Shown here: piece after piece, positions 29,101 to 42,620 of the stretch
How the letters are laid out: each line of letters begins with the position of its first letter
Position numbering within the stretch: position 1 is the first letter of the stretch
Assembly (NCBI GenBank): GCA_914767715.1
Contig: OU612072.1
Location: forward strand, 7,564,001 to 7,628,000
DNA: 64,000 nt
Source: Membranipora membranacea
Taxonomy: Eukaryota > Bryozoa > Gymnolaemata > Cheilostomatida > Membraniporidae
Reading direction: 5' to 3'
Program-made: the position numbers and the translations under genes
Notes under the pieces: model-generated
The model's database searches: none
What the model saw: the letters and a program-made list of their open reading frames with translations, nothing else
What the model was told of the DNA's origin: nothing

Positions 29101-32100
29101 TCCAACACTGGCATTGTGAAATTAAAATCCTAATAATTATAATTGTCTAAACTTATAAACTATGGGGATCATTATAGGGTTGAATCTGTCAGTAAAACTT
29201 GGGTTTATCTGTTACTAAATTCCCATAGCCATGTCAGTATTTTTTTCATATTTTGCACATTGTTTTGTTTAACATGTAACTTTTGCACTCTTTACACATT
29301 TTGATTAAATTTATTTTATTTAATTTGATGGTTACTTGAGGCAAAAAAAAACATTTAGACACATTTTCAACGCCAGTCTGTGGGAGTAGTTTAGTTAAGT
29401 TAGTTTGGAGCGGACTAAGTGTTAGCTTGTGCAAACTCTAACTAGCCAAAGTGGAAGTTTCTATAAAGTGATGAGGTTCAGTAAATGTGAGCTAGCAATA
29501 AATGTCGCTATATCAAACCTGTGCTAAACGGCCGACACTACCTCCTCCATATATATTTCTCTTTTAGGGTAACAATATATTCTCGCAGAGCAGGGTTGCG
29601 CTTTAACCAATTTTTTTGCCCAATATTCTGGTATATGGTAGAGAGGTTCAATGTAATATTTTAACTTGTGTTAATTTCAGGTAAAGAAGGATACCATACC
29701 AGCAGTAATAAAGTGGACTAAGGAGGGCAGAGAAGTGTTTGTAGCTGGAAGTTTTAATAACTGGGAGAAAAAAATACCACTTGTAAGAAGGTGAGATCTG
29801 GTATAGATTGAGTACCAATGCTGTTTTGATACGGGGTTGAGGAATGAGCTCCACTATTGCCCTTTATCAAACAGTTTGGAGACTCAGGCTTGGTATCAAC
29901 ATTGTTTTCTTGTTTGCTTGTGAAATTACGATAGCTTAGAACAAAGCAAACTTCTCTCAAGGTTTTAATATTTCTGCGCATTTCTATAACTGCAGAAAGG
30001 ATCTAAATTACTATTGAAAAATGTGTATCTGAGAAATTTGTACCAAACTTACACATCATGGTTCTGTTTCCAGGTTTTTGATTAAATTACTGATATTTAC
30101 CAGGTTAATCCACAGTTAGTTTATGCGCTTAAACTGTGTCGGGATAGCTGGTAGTGACATTTCATTATCTATCACTTTGTTGGGAAAGTGGTTGATAATG
30201 AAACGCTACTACCAGCTATCCCGACACAGGTTAACTAAAATCACAAACATGATAACATAACCACATCTGATCAGGGAGAATTCTCCCTGATCTGATGCAG
30301 TGATACTTGATAAAGAAGCAACTGCTTTATTAAACTAAGTAGTTGTCTTCTCTTGTTATGTGAAGAGACAACTCATATAGATCTGAGAAAAATTGCTATT
30401 AGTTCCAAAATCTGACAACGACTTCAAAAGAAGGTATTAGTTTAAAAAGTTTATTCACATAGACGCGTATTTAAGGTTTGTTCTGACCAATCAAGCCCGA
30501 CCCCAAATAAATCTAATTAATTGTCCATGATTGCAGTGAGAAGAACTTTTACACGATAGTAGAGTTACCTGAAGGAGAACATGAGTATAAGTTTTATATA
30601 GATGGACAGTGGAGACACAATCCTGATGAGGTGAGGTTACTGTGTATATGACCTTGACATGCTGTCACTGAGAAGAATTATACTCCTGGTCAATAAGAAT
30701 TTTTATCAATTGTGTCTACCAGCAAAGGTACTGAGCAATGATTGTTGACTCGACACTTAGCCTATCGACATGGCCTCATATTTAGCAAAAAGTTTAAACC
30801 CTGTTAACTACGCATCGCATAATCTCTGATACAAGTTTTTCTCTGATCTTAACATGCCTACTATAATCTGCAAGCCCAAACATTATAATGATTAGATATG
30901 TTGGTTGAGGTCCTGAATGGCTAGTTTGTGAATTTAGCAGTAGTAATGGTGTTTCTTATATGAAAAGATAGAATAAACAATGTCCTGCTGTATGTCCCAA
31001 GTGAGATCTGTATATGATTGGTCAAGCCAAGAACATCATTGATCTATTACCAAGCTACAGTGACACGCTCAGCAATAAGTACTCTTAAAACATTTCCAGT
31101 ATGGGATGACAAGTAATTTTTGATCTGATGTTTGATAGCCGGCAGTAAAGAACAATACCGGAACACTGAACAATGTGATGAAGGTGGCCCCGGCAGACTT
31201 TGAGATCCTTGAGGCGCTGGAGACAGACAACGCGGCTACAAGCACAACTAAGAAATCACAGCTCATATCAGGAAGACCTCCAAGTGACGCAACAGGTATA
31301 TCATATTATTCTAGAGGACTCAATATAAGCTAGATTTTTGTTCAGCAAGTTAAAGATTCATAGACAAGGAATGTGTTTAGAGCATAATGGATACTATATT
31401 TTGAATCTCTATGCTTCATTATCCATCCAATTTCTATCACTCTGCTGCAATCCAGTGTTGAGAAATGGGCAACAATATCTGATGGTTGTATAAACAAAAA
31501 GTTATTGGATGTCCCCTAAGCTGTGACCTAGAGATAGAAGGAGTTCCCTACAGGTCACGTGACACATTGCGTTAAAAAGCATTGAGTATTTTAGTATTCT
31601 AGTGTCTGATCAAGCTACTTATCTAGACTTATAACTTCTAAACCCTGTGTATCCACCCAGCTATGATGATGATGATATGATGATGATGATATTAACTTAA
31701 TTTTAACCGTTCAAAATCACCACATGAAAATCTTATAAGAACGTGCTTTACAAAAGGAAAAATAATCGCTATTAAAAGTATCATCAAGAAAAATCAAAAA
31801 TTAAAAAAAGAGAATATCTGAGTCACACACCGTGCTTATGAAACAATGAGTTTCACAAAAATTCAGTTCTTTGTGATCTTATCAGTGTGTCAGGTAGCAT
31901 CTGTTTCAAGAAATTAATATAATTAGCTCACATAATGATCATCACACATCATCATTAAACTCTATCAAGGTCATCAAATTTTCGTAGTTATCTCCATCTA
32001 ACTCCAAATTCTTTATCCACACTATTTTGTATAATTTCTAGAATATGATACCGATAGCCTTGCAAAATGATGGACAGATGTAATGGATCATAGAGATGCC

Positions 32101-34235
32101 GAATCTGACATCTATTATGCTCTAAACACAGTCCTTGTCTATGAATCTTTAAGGAGTGAATTAATACTAGCTAGAATTTTGAAAATGCTTAGTGTTTATG
32201 TGAAGGTTCCCAATTTTGATATTCACTATCAGGCGATTGTGCGGCAGTAGTTGTAAGTTCCATGGGGAAGCTTTCAAAGATTGATAATTCCGGCCCATAG
32301 CATCCGAGGGTGTACAGCTTTCCACTATTTTGCGTCTCTGCTGAATAGCTATAGCAACGACGTACGAATACTTTACTCCTCTATGGTCCTTAGATTCCAT
32401 AATGGGGCTCCCTGCACACAAAGATGGCTGCAATTACTTCAGAGAAAAAAAGAGCAATCTTTAATTTTAAAACTCTCATCTTCAGGATAATTTATTCAAA
32501 ACAACTGAACTCTACTATAAAACTGCTGTACCGAAATACCTGTAAGAACTGAGCCAGCCAGTAAATGTTATTGTAAATGAAGGTGATCATTTTTAAGACA
32601 AACAGTGAACTCAGTGGAGCTCGAACCAAGGACCTTGTGATCCCAAATCAGCTGTAATCACAAAGCTGGTTTTGTTTGATTGGCTAATGGGTTTTGGTTT
32701 ATTTTTGTGTGGAGTTGTCTGCACACCGAACATGAGTAGATAACTTCCAAATTGTTGGACTGAATCCCAGTCTACTTGAAATGGAGAAAATCTTTTATTG
32801 ATTTTTCATTTAAGCTGACAAAATCTTTTCTTCAACTTTGAAACATTCATCTTCAATCTTCAGTCAGATACATTGGGAGCCCCTATAATCACACCATCAG
32901 TATTGTGTAGCAAAATTTAGCTACATTATCTGTTTTATTTGCAGAGGACTCGCAAGCAGAAGAATACGGGCGTGACATACCAGTCCGCAAACCAACAGAT
33001 AAGCACACAGGTCCTCCGATATTACCCCCTCAGCTTCTACAAGTTATACTGAATAAAGACGTTGCGGAGCATGTATGTACTGTCTTGTATTGTCATAGGC
33101 ATGATCATATATAACTAACTTGAACTAAAATACATGTCGTGAGATAATATCACTTCCTTATCTTATTTAACATTTTTTATTTATTTTTTTGTTATATGGA
33201 ATAATATATGCCAAATCTCATAATTGGCCTCATGGTTCAATGGATAATACAAGTAAATAAAAACTCGATTCAGTTTACCTAGTTTGGAGGTAAATGTAAT
33301 GTAAGTTGTGTAGATTTAAGCTATCCAAAAATTACATTGATTCGAGTCTTTGCTAAAACGCATATTATTCATCCTGCTGATACATAACTCCTATATGGTA
33401 CTTACTGCTTAGCGTTTACAACATTTACTCCTAGGTTTGTGAAGGAGCTCATCACATATAACATATAACATCACTATAAGTGTATCTACTTCAGATAAAT
33501 TGTAATTGTGATACACTCATATCATTTATTTTAGCTTGAGCCAGGAATGTTACCTGAACCTAATCATGTCATGCTGAACCATCTATACGCACTGTCAATC
33601 AAGGTAAGTATGTACTTACTGTAAACCTTCTATGACTACTTACACCACAGATTGGAAGATGTGCCTCTGGTGACTCTGGCACCTCAGTAAACCTCAAAAA
33701 CAGTGTAAATCCAGGGATAGATTTTCTCTCCCCCTCCCTGCACACCAACATTGGGATTTGGAGCTCAAATTCCAAAGATTTCTCTAGTAAAGTTTATCCA
33801 ATAAAATATATAAATATAATTCTGATCCAGTGCTAACATTAACAACGCTTCCATCAGGCCGGTTTCAGGCAATAAAACAACGAACTCAGCTACGCTCTAA
33901 CTGTTTTAGGGCCCACTCCGTCAGATATTTAAACACAGTTTTTCGTAAATAGAATTTGAAGAGTAATTTTTATATACAATTTGATTCCATATAATTGTTT
34001 TATATCAATATCCATATATTTTTACATTACAATCAAACTGAGCTTACTTTTAGAGAACATTTTTAGAGAGCACCCACATAAACATTTTTATTTCTCTTCC
34101 TGAGACAATACAATACATACACACATACATACACTACTTTTACTTGTTTGTCAGGATGGAGTGATGGTATTGAGTGATACCAGCAGATATAGAAAGAAAT
34201 ACGTCACAACTCTTCTCTACAAACCAATAGATTAA
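23196..34235 (+). CDS. PRKAB1: AMP-activated protein kinase beta subunit
   Basis: Scaffold subunit of AMPK; binds glycogen through a CBM48 module and joins alpha to gamma through its C-terminal domain. Exons: 23196-23214, 23702-23868, 25557-25577, 29681-29790, 30537-30630, 31139-31295, 32945-33072, 33535-33603, 34155-34235; 846 nt, 281 residues (human 270-272). Starts MGNTNQ, a myristoylation signal. RRPSTSDP in exon 2 resembles the phosphorylated Ser24/25 region. CBM: VIKWTKEGREVFVAGSFNNW, LVRS (the Ser108 equivalent, completed across the exon 4/5 junction), LPEGEHEYKFYIDGQW. C-terminal domain: PPILPPQLLQVILNK, PNHVMLNHLYALSIK, RYRKKYVTTLLYKPID. Exon 3 is a 21-nt phase-0 microexon. The vertebrate-style split into beta1 and beta2 is unlikely to apply, so the symbol denotes the family. 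Introns hold a U2-type SINE and a hairpin. Confidence 0.95.
25557..25577 (+). other. 21-nt microexon of AMPK beta
   Basis: TTTTATAG|CAAGAAGAACTC...AAACAG|GTTCGT encodes QEELIKQ between NLLE and VKKDTIP. Both borders are phase 0, so skipping it keeps the frame. The position matches the variable linker just before the CBM. The donor is weak (GTTCGT), which fits a regulated cassette but also lowers certainty. Confidence 0.55.
26848..27068 (-). mobile_element. U2 snRNA-derived SINE, full-length-looking copy
   Basis: On the minus strand the head reads CGCTTCTCGGCCTATTGGCT then AAGATCAAAGTG, nearly the conserved 5' end of U2 snRNA (CGCTTCTCGGCCTTTTGGCT then AAGATCAAGTG). A body of about 190 bp follows that is not U2 and is shared with the copies at 50.3-50.7 kb. 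Lies in the AMPK beta intron between exons 3 and 4. Confidence 0.85.
30123..30232. repeat. Imperfect 45-bp hairpin in AMPK beta intron 5
   Basis: Arms beginning CTGTGTCGGGATAGCTGGTA and ending in its complement pair over about 45 bp, with mismatch clusters at two places and a short loop (GTTGGGA). The 22 bp nearest the ends are perfect. A separate perfect palindrome (ATCAGGGAGAATTCTCCCTGAT) lies near 30270-30295. Could be a short MITE or a pre-miRNA-like stem. The intron is that between exons 4 and 5 as listed for the gene. Confidence 0.7.
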
Positions 34236-36333
34236 AATGGTTATATAATAATGTACTGTTCTCGCTATGATTGTGCCGTCCATGACACAAAGTGGAGTCC
34301 GCAATACCGTCTCTGAAGTACCAGCAACAGTCAAGTGTCATGTATAAGCACCGTGACTTATGGGTGTGACTATAAGGCACATGGGCTTATAGTGACGACT
34401 TGTATATCTGAACGAACACAAGAAATGGCAAGAACAAAAAAACTGTTTATTAATTTAAAACTAAATCATATCCGTATCATTTCCCAGATCTGCATTATAT
34501 TTTCAAGACGACCTAAGCCTGCAAAATCAATCACATTGCATGCATAGGTTTTCAGTTTTTACCTTTAAGAAACAGAGAAGTGGTTTATTGTGATGTTTGG
34601 CTCCTTATACTGCTGTGATTTGAATGTTGAATAATGTATTACTAATACAATTAATATTTTAATGGAAAAAACCATAAGAATTATGATCGAATAGTGCCAA
34701 ATAGAAAAAAAATCTATATAAGTTTTTTTGAATATTATTTATTATTATACTTTTCTGAATTATTTTATCTTCATTTCTTTAGTCCTTACTTGTTGGTATA
34801 TATTATGTCTTGTCCCCTCCACAATCAACGAGTCAACTATTGTCTTTTGTTTGCGTGTATCACTTGCCAATTTTAAATAGTCACAGCAAATTTTAATATA
34901 TATTTTGAAATCCTTATAAAACTTGAAAAGTTTTCATTTTGAATTCTATGAGACACCTCAAATAATAGTGATTCAATTACACATCGATTTATGTATAAAA
35001 TTATGTGTTTTTCCTGGGTTGAATTTGATTTGCGTGATAGTTTTTTATTTTCTTCTCGTTTCTTGTCAATCCTCGTTGTTTGGTGAAGGAGAAAAAATTA
35101 CAAATGCGTTTTAAAATAGATCTGATTTTTATTGAACCTGATATTTTATCATCCCGTATTAAACTTTTGTTCACACAGATATTGATATTTCATATACTCG
35201 AAACACAAAATAAATATTTTCACCAAAATGGAATGTAAATTATTCAAACAAGTTATTTTGATTCAGTTTTTCTTTGGATCATTTTAAATCGACAATAATT
35301 GACTTACACCAGTTATTGTATTTCAGATTTAGAGATAATTTTCTATTTGCCTGTGATCAAAGCACTATAAACAGGAGATTTTGTGGCATTCCATTATCGG
35401 GGTCCCATGGATGGAATAGGTTTTCAAAATCCCTAATGTTCCCAATGTGTGTGTGTATGGTGAGACAACTATGATAATGTTGTTTGTTGTGAATGTCGAA
35501 TTCGGGCTGATGCAATGAGTGCATTATGTCAGGGCTGAAACTTTCTACAGTTTTACAATACTTAAGATTATCCAGTTGGCAGGGTCTGACCCCTCCGGTG
35601 TTGTGAGAAACTATTTCAGCAAGGTGGGACTGACGCTGACGATTAGTTGAGGTTTAGCTTATTAGCTTCTTGGCAGCTGTAGTTGCTTTGATCATCATAC
35701 AGAATCTACAGCAATGTCCAGTTAAGTCAGCGCAAACATTTGATCATCTGATGTTGACACTGTTTTCCAGTTTCTTTATTTCCTCAGCAGCAGAATTACA
35801 GCTGTTACTACTTGATGAAACAATACAACAGTCAATGTCTTGAATCATGTGCTATTATTATCTCATTTCTGTAATGTGTTGTAATTTTTCTCTGTTTTTG
35901 TTTGCGAGACTAACTCCTTGAATACATCTAACTTCTGTGAAATGCGAGAAGGTCAACATCAAATCCCCATGTTTATATTGACGTATAGTTTCTGCAATAA
36001 ATGTATAAAACGCAACCATTTTACCTACTAGGGTAAGATAATTTTCGAGATCCGTCATATATGGCATATTGTGTATGGTAAATATTAAATGGAATAAATA
36101 ACATGATTTAAAGTGTATGGTTTATTACAAATGGTATATGATATACAGTATACAGTATGTAGTTACAGTTTTTTGGTCTTTTGTAAATGTTATATTGCAT
36201 AATACAAAGTATATGGTTTATAGGCAAGGTATATGTTATATGGTAAATGGTATTTTGTGCTTGGTATATGGTATATATGGTATACCGTAAACGGGAAATG
36301 GGTAATTATGGTATTTTGAATATGGTATGTTGT
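34236..36333. other. 3' UTRs and intergenic DNA between convergent genes
   Basis: AT-rich. Holds the 3' ends of AMPK beta (+) and the sulfotransferase (-). From about 36100 to 36330 the sequence is a cryptic repeat of TATGGTA/GGTATAT words with no fixed period. No exon seen. Confidence 0.5.
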
Positions 36334-39300
36334 TTAGTTGTTAGTGATCGCTGTGAAGGGAGAGGTAGGGTATCCAAACATGTCGAAGTCAACTTGATAA
36401 AATATTGCAAAGCGCTCTATCAGTGATTGATCTTGTATTGTTTCATAGTAGGTCATATAATTTTGAGATAACTTCTTTTCTTCCACAGTCCGAATTGTTT
36501 CTCTTCTCACTTGGCTCATCACACTCTCTGGGTTTTTTAAGCCAGCTTTATGCAGAACATACTTTGACTCGGTTTTCATATTTTCCATCGAAACTGTAAA
36601 AGTAAATGAAATTTGATAAAGAAACTGTTTAGTAATTATCAACTGAGCTAATATTGAGTTTAATAGCATATGTCATGTTGCCTTGCGTGTAGTGCTATTA
36701 TGTCGCGTTTGTAGGTACTCAATTATGAAATAGTGCGTCGACATGCACATCTCTCACTGTCAATTCTGACTGCTCTTTGTTTATGTGAACTTACTGAAGT
36801 CGGTATAAGGATTGTCGCAAATAGCACATCGACGGAATATTGGTTCCCAATGTCTATTATAATTGCCTTCCTCCATTTGTAAAACTGCACATTTGAAAAA
36901 CTCTTCAAATGTGAGCATTTGTTGATTTTTAGGTTTCACTTGGTCACGGCAGATGAATTGAAATTTCCTCCTCTCATAACCGGCTGGAAAATATCAAGTA
37001 TAAGGATAAAGAATTTCAATGTCGGAGGTTCAGTCACAAAAGGATGAAAATAAAGAGGAAGTAGTAATTAATTACATCATCACTTGTATGTGTCACAATT
37101 TGCTTGTCAAAACAAGTAGAAGGGTCAGTTGCAAAAGGGCTTGCTTAAATCAAAGGGTCATTCTTCACAATCTGATGAAAGGGCTGCAAGTGCCAGTTGC
37201 CTGGTTGAGGCTGTATTTTCTTTGTCAGTTTGTTCACGGACAGTAGACAGGTCGGGCTTGCCTGAGTGAACAACCTAACCCACTGTTCTTGGACTGCATA
37301 TGGACTTGATCTCAGGGCATTCAACACATTCGTCTGCCAACGGCCCGGCACTCTAACCGGCTGAGCCACCTTTTACCTTAAAACTATATTCTCTAGTAAT
37401 TCATGGATTTATTTGCCAACTTATTTACCGATGAGCTGCTTTTGTATATATACGCTGACAAGTCGATGCCATGGATTCCTGATTATAATTATTGTCCTCC
37501 AGGGGTGTCCCGGGTTGGGCTGAAGATTTCCCTGAAAAAAAAGTAGAGGCAATAAAAAATATTGATGTAAACAATGACATCATCTCAATTATTATCTGTG
37601 CAAAGCCACCAGAGAAGAAGTACACAACCTTACAATGAATATTATTCATCTGGGATTCTGGCGGTGATTGAACACCTGAGACCCCGAACAGGCCTACGGG
37701 GAGGGTGTGGAGGGACACTGGAGCACCCTTTGATTACAGGTTAAATGCTTGTGTCCAAGTCACCAGTTAAAACTTGTACAAAGCATTCTAAATCAAAGCT
37801 GTTCTGATGGAAATAGATAGAGAGTATAGGAAAGAGATACTTCATCTGATCAATGTGCTACTGCTGTTGATGGTGAATGATGTACATTTCCATTTTGCAA
37901 AGTTTAGCATGCAATATTATGTCAGTAGGGAATGAGCCACCAATATTTAAAATGAGCCACGGGGCTCATGAGCCATATTGGTTTGACACTAAGAGATCTA
38001 GAGCATAAAATATTTAGAGAGCATCAAGCATTTGATATTTATCTTACTCACCAGATGAGAAAAGTATGACTCCACTGTGGTCCATATGTATGTGTAATTG
38101 TGAGTGAGTTCTTCTGAACTTATGTTAACCATTTTCCTTAACAAATCCCTCCAGAAAGTGCTAGCGGCTTTATGTGTGTAACATACACCTAAGTGATGTG
38201 GTATAGATATCCCGATTCTTCCCTGAAAACAGAAAACAGGTAAAAATTGCAATCACACTTCATGAGTCATCAATTCAGTTATATGGCAACATCAGCTCGA
38301 GTAGGTTGTTCAGTACCTTTATGGAGAGTCAGAGGGAATTGTGCCATCCCTGGATCACAAGTGTAATTAACAGCAGAATTGAATGAAATTAACGGCTCCT
38401 CAATATCAAATCAGAAACAAAGTGATCTTCTTGGTCTTTATCAAGCATGATTAAGTTTGCCTGATACAGGAAAGCGCAGAATCTTCCACCTCCTGCCCAG
38501 TCACCAGTCTGTTGAGATTGGATTCCTCACTGAGGGAGCGGCCCAACCACCCACTATTGCAATTTCTCTCAACCGATCAACCTCCCAACCTTCCACCCGT
38601 CCAACGCTCATCATCCATCAAACTCTTTGCCAACATATTGCTATCATAATCATCTTAATCACAACACAATAACTACTTATTAATGTTACTTATTTTAGTG
38701 TGATAGTGTTAAGCCTTACATCCATGCAAATATTGTAGCTTTCCTCACACTCATAGGCAACCTCCATAACTCGCCGGATTTCATCTCTTCTCTTTTCACA
38801 AACCGATCTTAAACATAAATTCAAAGAACTTTGCTGACAAAAGATGAGACAGCCGCAGGTTTCAGATTACTTGATGAACTTTTTCAGTAATTGAATTATT
38901 TTAATTAAGTATTATAGGTCATATAGACCGATGTATATTGATAATAATGTCATCCATGGCCTCAAACGTCACTTTGCAGTACATTTTTAAACCCCATCAG
39001 GCTATTGAATGATATAATATATAACTTATTACAATAATATAATAATATGTATCAGTCATAATTATTGTCATATAGCTTATCATATACCATGGAATCTTAC
39101 ATGACTTGCTGCCTTCTCTGTCTTAGAAGCAGCTCAATATCCGTCTGATTGTACCAATCTGGAATCCATCCATATCTACTCCTCTCAGTCACATCCTCCG
39201 AATCTTTAGTGATATTTCTATGATGGCCTGATCCAAGCCAAATATTCTTCTCTGAAGATCTAACCTTATAGTAGTCTTTGGAAGTCAGAATAGTACAAAG

Positions 39301-39390
39301 TACAATGAGGCAGAGAACAAGAAAAAGCTTTTTATATCCAGTCCCTGATTGTGAACAGTTTTGAACTCCATCCTTAAGATGATTTGACAT
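36334..39390 (-). CDS. Carbohydrate sulfotransferase, CHST8-14-like
   Basis: Golgi type II membrane enzyme that moves sulfate from PAPS to a sugar chain; the family includes the chondroitin, dermatan and HNK-1 sulfotransferases. Six exons: 39101-39390, 38720-38807, 38052-38222, 37429-37531, 36795-36983, 36334-36593 (stop); 1101 nt, 366 residues, phases consistent. A membrane anchor lies near residues 20-36 (KKLFLVLCLIVLCTILTS). The stem contains NIT and NQT sequons. The 5'-PAPS motif is CYTHKAASTFWRDLL (exon 3); the 3'-phosphate motif is IIRNPWHRLVSVY (exon 4). The C-terminal part has FRRCAICDNPYTDF and SMENMKTESKYVL, matching the family's C..C.YDF.G..E pattern. Substrate cannot be told from sequence. 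Start: first ATG ahead of the anchor. Convergent with AMPK beta. Confidence 0.9.
37270..37374 (-). mobile_element. tRNA-like SINE fragment in sulfotransferase intron 4
   Basis: The minus strand shows box A-like TGGCTCAGCCGGTTAGAGTG and a degraded box B GAGATCAAGTCC. The same GATCAAGTCC variant occurs at 61.8 kb, which suggests a common SINE family. Confidence 0.55.
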
Positions 39391-42355
39391 AATATGCTTT
39401 CTTTACTTCTGTTGGTAAATTGGAAAGCAGTGCTCATTTATCCTGTGCGCTCTTGGATGTATATTTTTGACTAATGCTGATTCAAACGCAACTCAAACTT
39501 CTCTGCCTATTTCTTTGCTGCATTGTTGTAATTCAGGTCATCATATTTAATAACTCAAAAAGTCATCGCTCGTTACGGTGCGACAGGCATCACAAGTTAA
39601 GTTATACACGATGCGCATGTCACACATAAAATTTGACTCAATATTGTATGCTCATAATGAAATCATGACATCTTTCCAACAAGCAATTTCAATATCCATC
39701 AAACGAGCTAGACTCTCTTAACTGTCTGTTCAAGTTTGAAAAATTGTGACAGCTTTAATTAAACTTCGTAGAAATGCTATATTTTATGTTATATGATGTT
39801 ATCAAAAAAACACAAAAATCTTATGTGGATGTATAGGACAAAGGTGAAAGAGGAGTTGTCTGCTAGTTGACAATTAGACAACCGGTTATTATCTAAGGAC
39901 GGACCTTAGTCTAAAAGAAAGGCTCATGACTAAACTGAGGCAAAGGATTAGTCTGATTAAAGATTACAATTAACTTTTATAGAATCTCTATATTACGTGT
40001 ATTTGAATAAAAAAACTTCATGAAAGGACATGAAAAATACTTGCACTCACTTTTTTTGAATTGCTTGCTGCGATGCCAAATTTGTTTAAGTTCTAATTTG
40101 CGGACATCAATTGATAACAAGAAATGTCCACCACTTTTGTTAGAGCATTTTAATTTATTGTGCAATTTTAATCTGAGAGACATGTTCAAACTAGATCCAA
40201 CTTCAAATAACGTTTTAGATAATACGGAAGCATTTACATTTGAGCAATATTCCATTTAATTCACCTTCAAAAATCAATTGTTAATCATTCAAACTTAATT
40301 TTTCTGATTATCTTTTTCGTCATCTTGATTGAAACATTTTTCCATTTTTTTTTCAGATGCTAATTTTGTAGACGCATTCTCATCGAATGAAAATTATGCC
40401 AATGAAGATAAAAAAATGCAAGCTTTTGCTCGAAAAAGCGACTTTTTAGAGGGATGATTTCAAGTTGTCTTCCTTTTGTCAAAGTAAAGACAATCCTTAA
40501 AATTTCTTGTATCAGAATCCTCTTAAAGAGAGACAGTAATTCAGATCCGGCATTAATTGAAAAGACTTGATAGTCCATTTAAAGGGGTTTAATTGTGCAG
40601 GGAGTGAAAATATGGACAAATAAATTATTTATTATTAGTATTATTTATTTACTTACTCTTACCAATTTGCTATGCTCAAACTTACATCCTCATATCTTAT
40701 GACATCAGGGTAATTACATGGAGCATAGTATGTCTTGTCAAGACAGGCTACATTGAGTCATATTTAATAGCGTAAAACATGAAGATTAATGATCTATAGA
40801 TTTAAAATTCACTAGATTATCAATATTTGCAGTGCACCTGCGGTGGCAGACATTGTGACCCTGTCTTTAACTAAAAACTGAACTCATAATTATTGTATTC
40901 CTACACTTTTTCATCTAATTTTCATTTGAAAAGTAAAAATTAGCTTTCAAAAATCCATCAGCAGAGACAAATATAGTTGAGGAATTTGTGGCTATAATGA
41001 TTTTCAAAAATAATAACTATTTACTGAGAAAAATTGCTATATGTAAATCGGTCATTATTGATTGATAGGACATTGTTTATGAGTGTCCTACCTATGACAT
41101 CAAATCCTTCCTTATCAATGTAAACAAATCTTTATGATGTATTTGACACCAAAATGGAGCACATGTAAAGAATCGGAATTGGTTGATCTATCAACCTGGA
41201 TAGGGATGGGAGAAAGTGAATTTGAAGTGAACTCCCTCTTTAATTGACAGCTGTCATATTCCTATTGGCTGGGGGATGAAAGCTTTCACAGTTTCAGTCA
41301 GTTGCATGCAGCTTGCCAGTGCACTGATCTTTCTGAATTTGGGCCACAGCCTGTGAACATTGTAATGAGTCATAAAATCCCTAATAACATAAAAAAAGAT
41401 GAGTACTTATACAAGGGTTTCTTTCCTTTATGAAGTGACAGTGTCATAATGTTCATCTTATTACAATACGATACAATCAGAACCACCCAAGTGCTTAGTT
41501 CATGGCAATAACCGCCTTGGGCCACAGACATACTTGCCAAGTCTCCCTATTTAGGTGGGAAACTCCAGATTTCCACACCCATTTTGGCCCATTTCTCACT
41601 TTTTGTAAATCTCACTATTTCCTCCAGATTTGAGAGAAAACAGCCCTATTGTAATTTTTCCATTTTCTTATCCAAGCACTTGTCAATGAGTTACTGGTAA
41701 GGTCTTTGCACACAAAATTAAAAGGAATTTTGATATTCAGTAATGTTAAGAAATTAACCTGTTGTATTGAGGTAGTTTTGAGGCTATGGATAATATAGCG
41801 AGCCCAGTAACACGCATTATTGAGGGGACAACTCTTGCTGTCTGCTAATATAATCGATGTATCATGCCTACTAATTTTGAATATTCTAAATATAGAATAT
41901 TCAAAGTCTAACAGAGTAATTCTGATGTGAAAAGGGTTATCTACCCTGATTTAAACTGGAACATATTATATTATCAATATCATGGAGACGGCTTCAACAT
42001 ATATATATTTATTGCAGAAGCACTCTCACAGACATCATAAATAAATATTCTATACACATTTAATCTTAGCAATTATCGACATGGAACTCAATATTAAGAC
42101 GGCTGCACCGTCTTACAGTATTATCACCGACAGTCTATCGCATTTCCAATATTACTCCCAGCAAGTGCGTTTCAGTGTCCGGTCTGAATATATAGTCCAT
42201 ACACCTCATATAGCTAAGGCTACACAATCCAGGTTCCGGGTGCGTCCCGCTCAATCTGCTCAGAGGGCAAGGTCAGGGTACATCCCGCTTCGCAACGTAT
42301 ACTATCAGATATAAATGCACCCGCTACAAGCTCCGCTTGTAAGCTACTTGAGACA
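39391..42355. other. Gene-poor AT-rich stretch
   Basis: No supported exon. A near-perfect short palindrome (TTGAATATTCTAAATATAGAA and onward) lies at 41876-41903. Its low end may be the promoter of the sulfotransferase gene. Confidence 0.45.
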
Positions 42356-42620
42356 CCAGCTCTGCTAGGTTGGCTTTGCCACCAGTACGACCCTCAGTAA
42401 CCAGCTCTGCTAGGTTGGCTTTGCCACCAGTACGACCCTCAGTAAACAGCTCTGCTAGGTTGGCTTTGCCACCAGTACGACCCTCAGGAAACAGCTCTGC
42501 TAGGTTGGCTTTGCCACCAGTACGACCCTCAGTAAACAGCTCTGCTGGGTTGGCTTTGCCACCAGTACGACCCTCAGTAAACAGCTCTGCTAGGTTGGCT
42601 TTGCCACCAGTACGACCCTC
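42356..42620. repeat. 45-bp minisatellite, about six units
   Basis: Tandem units beginning CAGCTCTGCTAGGTTGGC, 45 bp each, very similar to one another. Because 45 is a multiple of three, the array is open in one plus-strand frame as a 15-residue repeat (ARLALPPVRPS...), but no gene context supports translation. Confidence 0.9.

Noticed and set aside
42081-42314. 77-residue plus-strand ORF at 42.1-42.3 kb
   Set aside because: No recognisable domain, signal peptide or splice context; it precedes the minisatellite in repeat-rich DNA.
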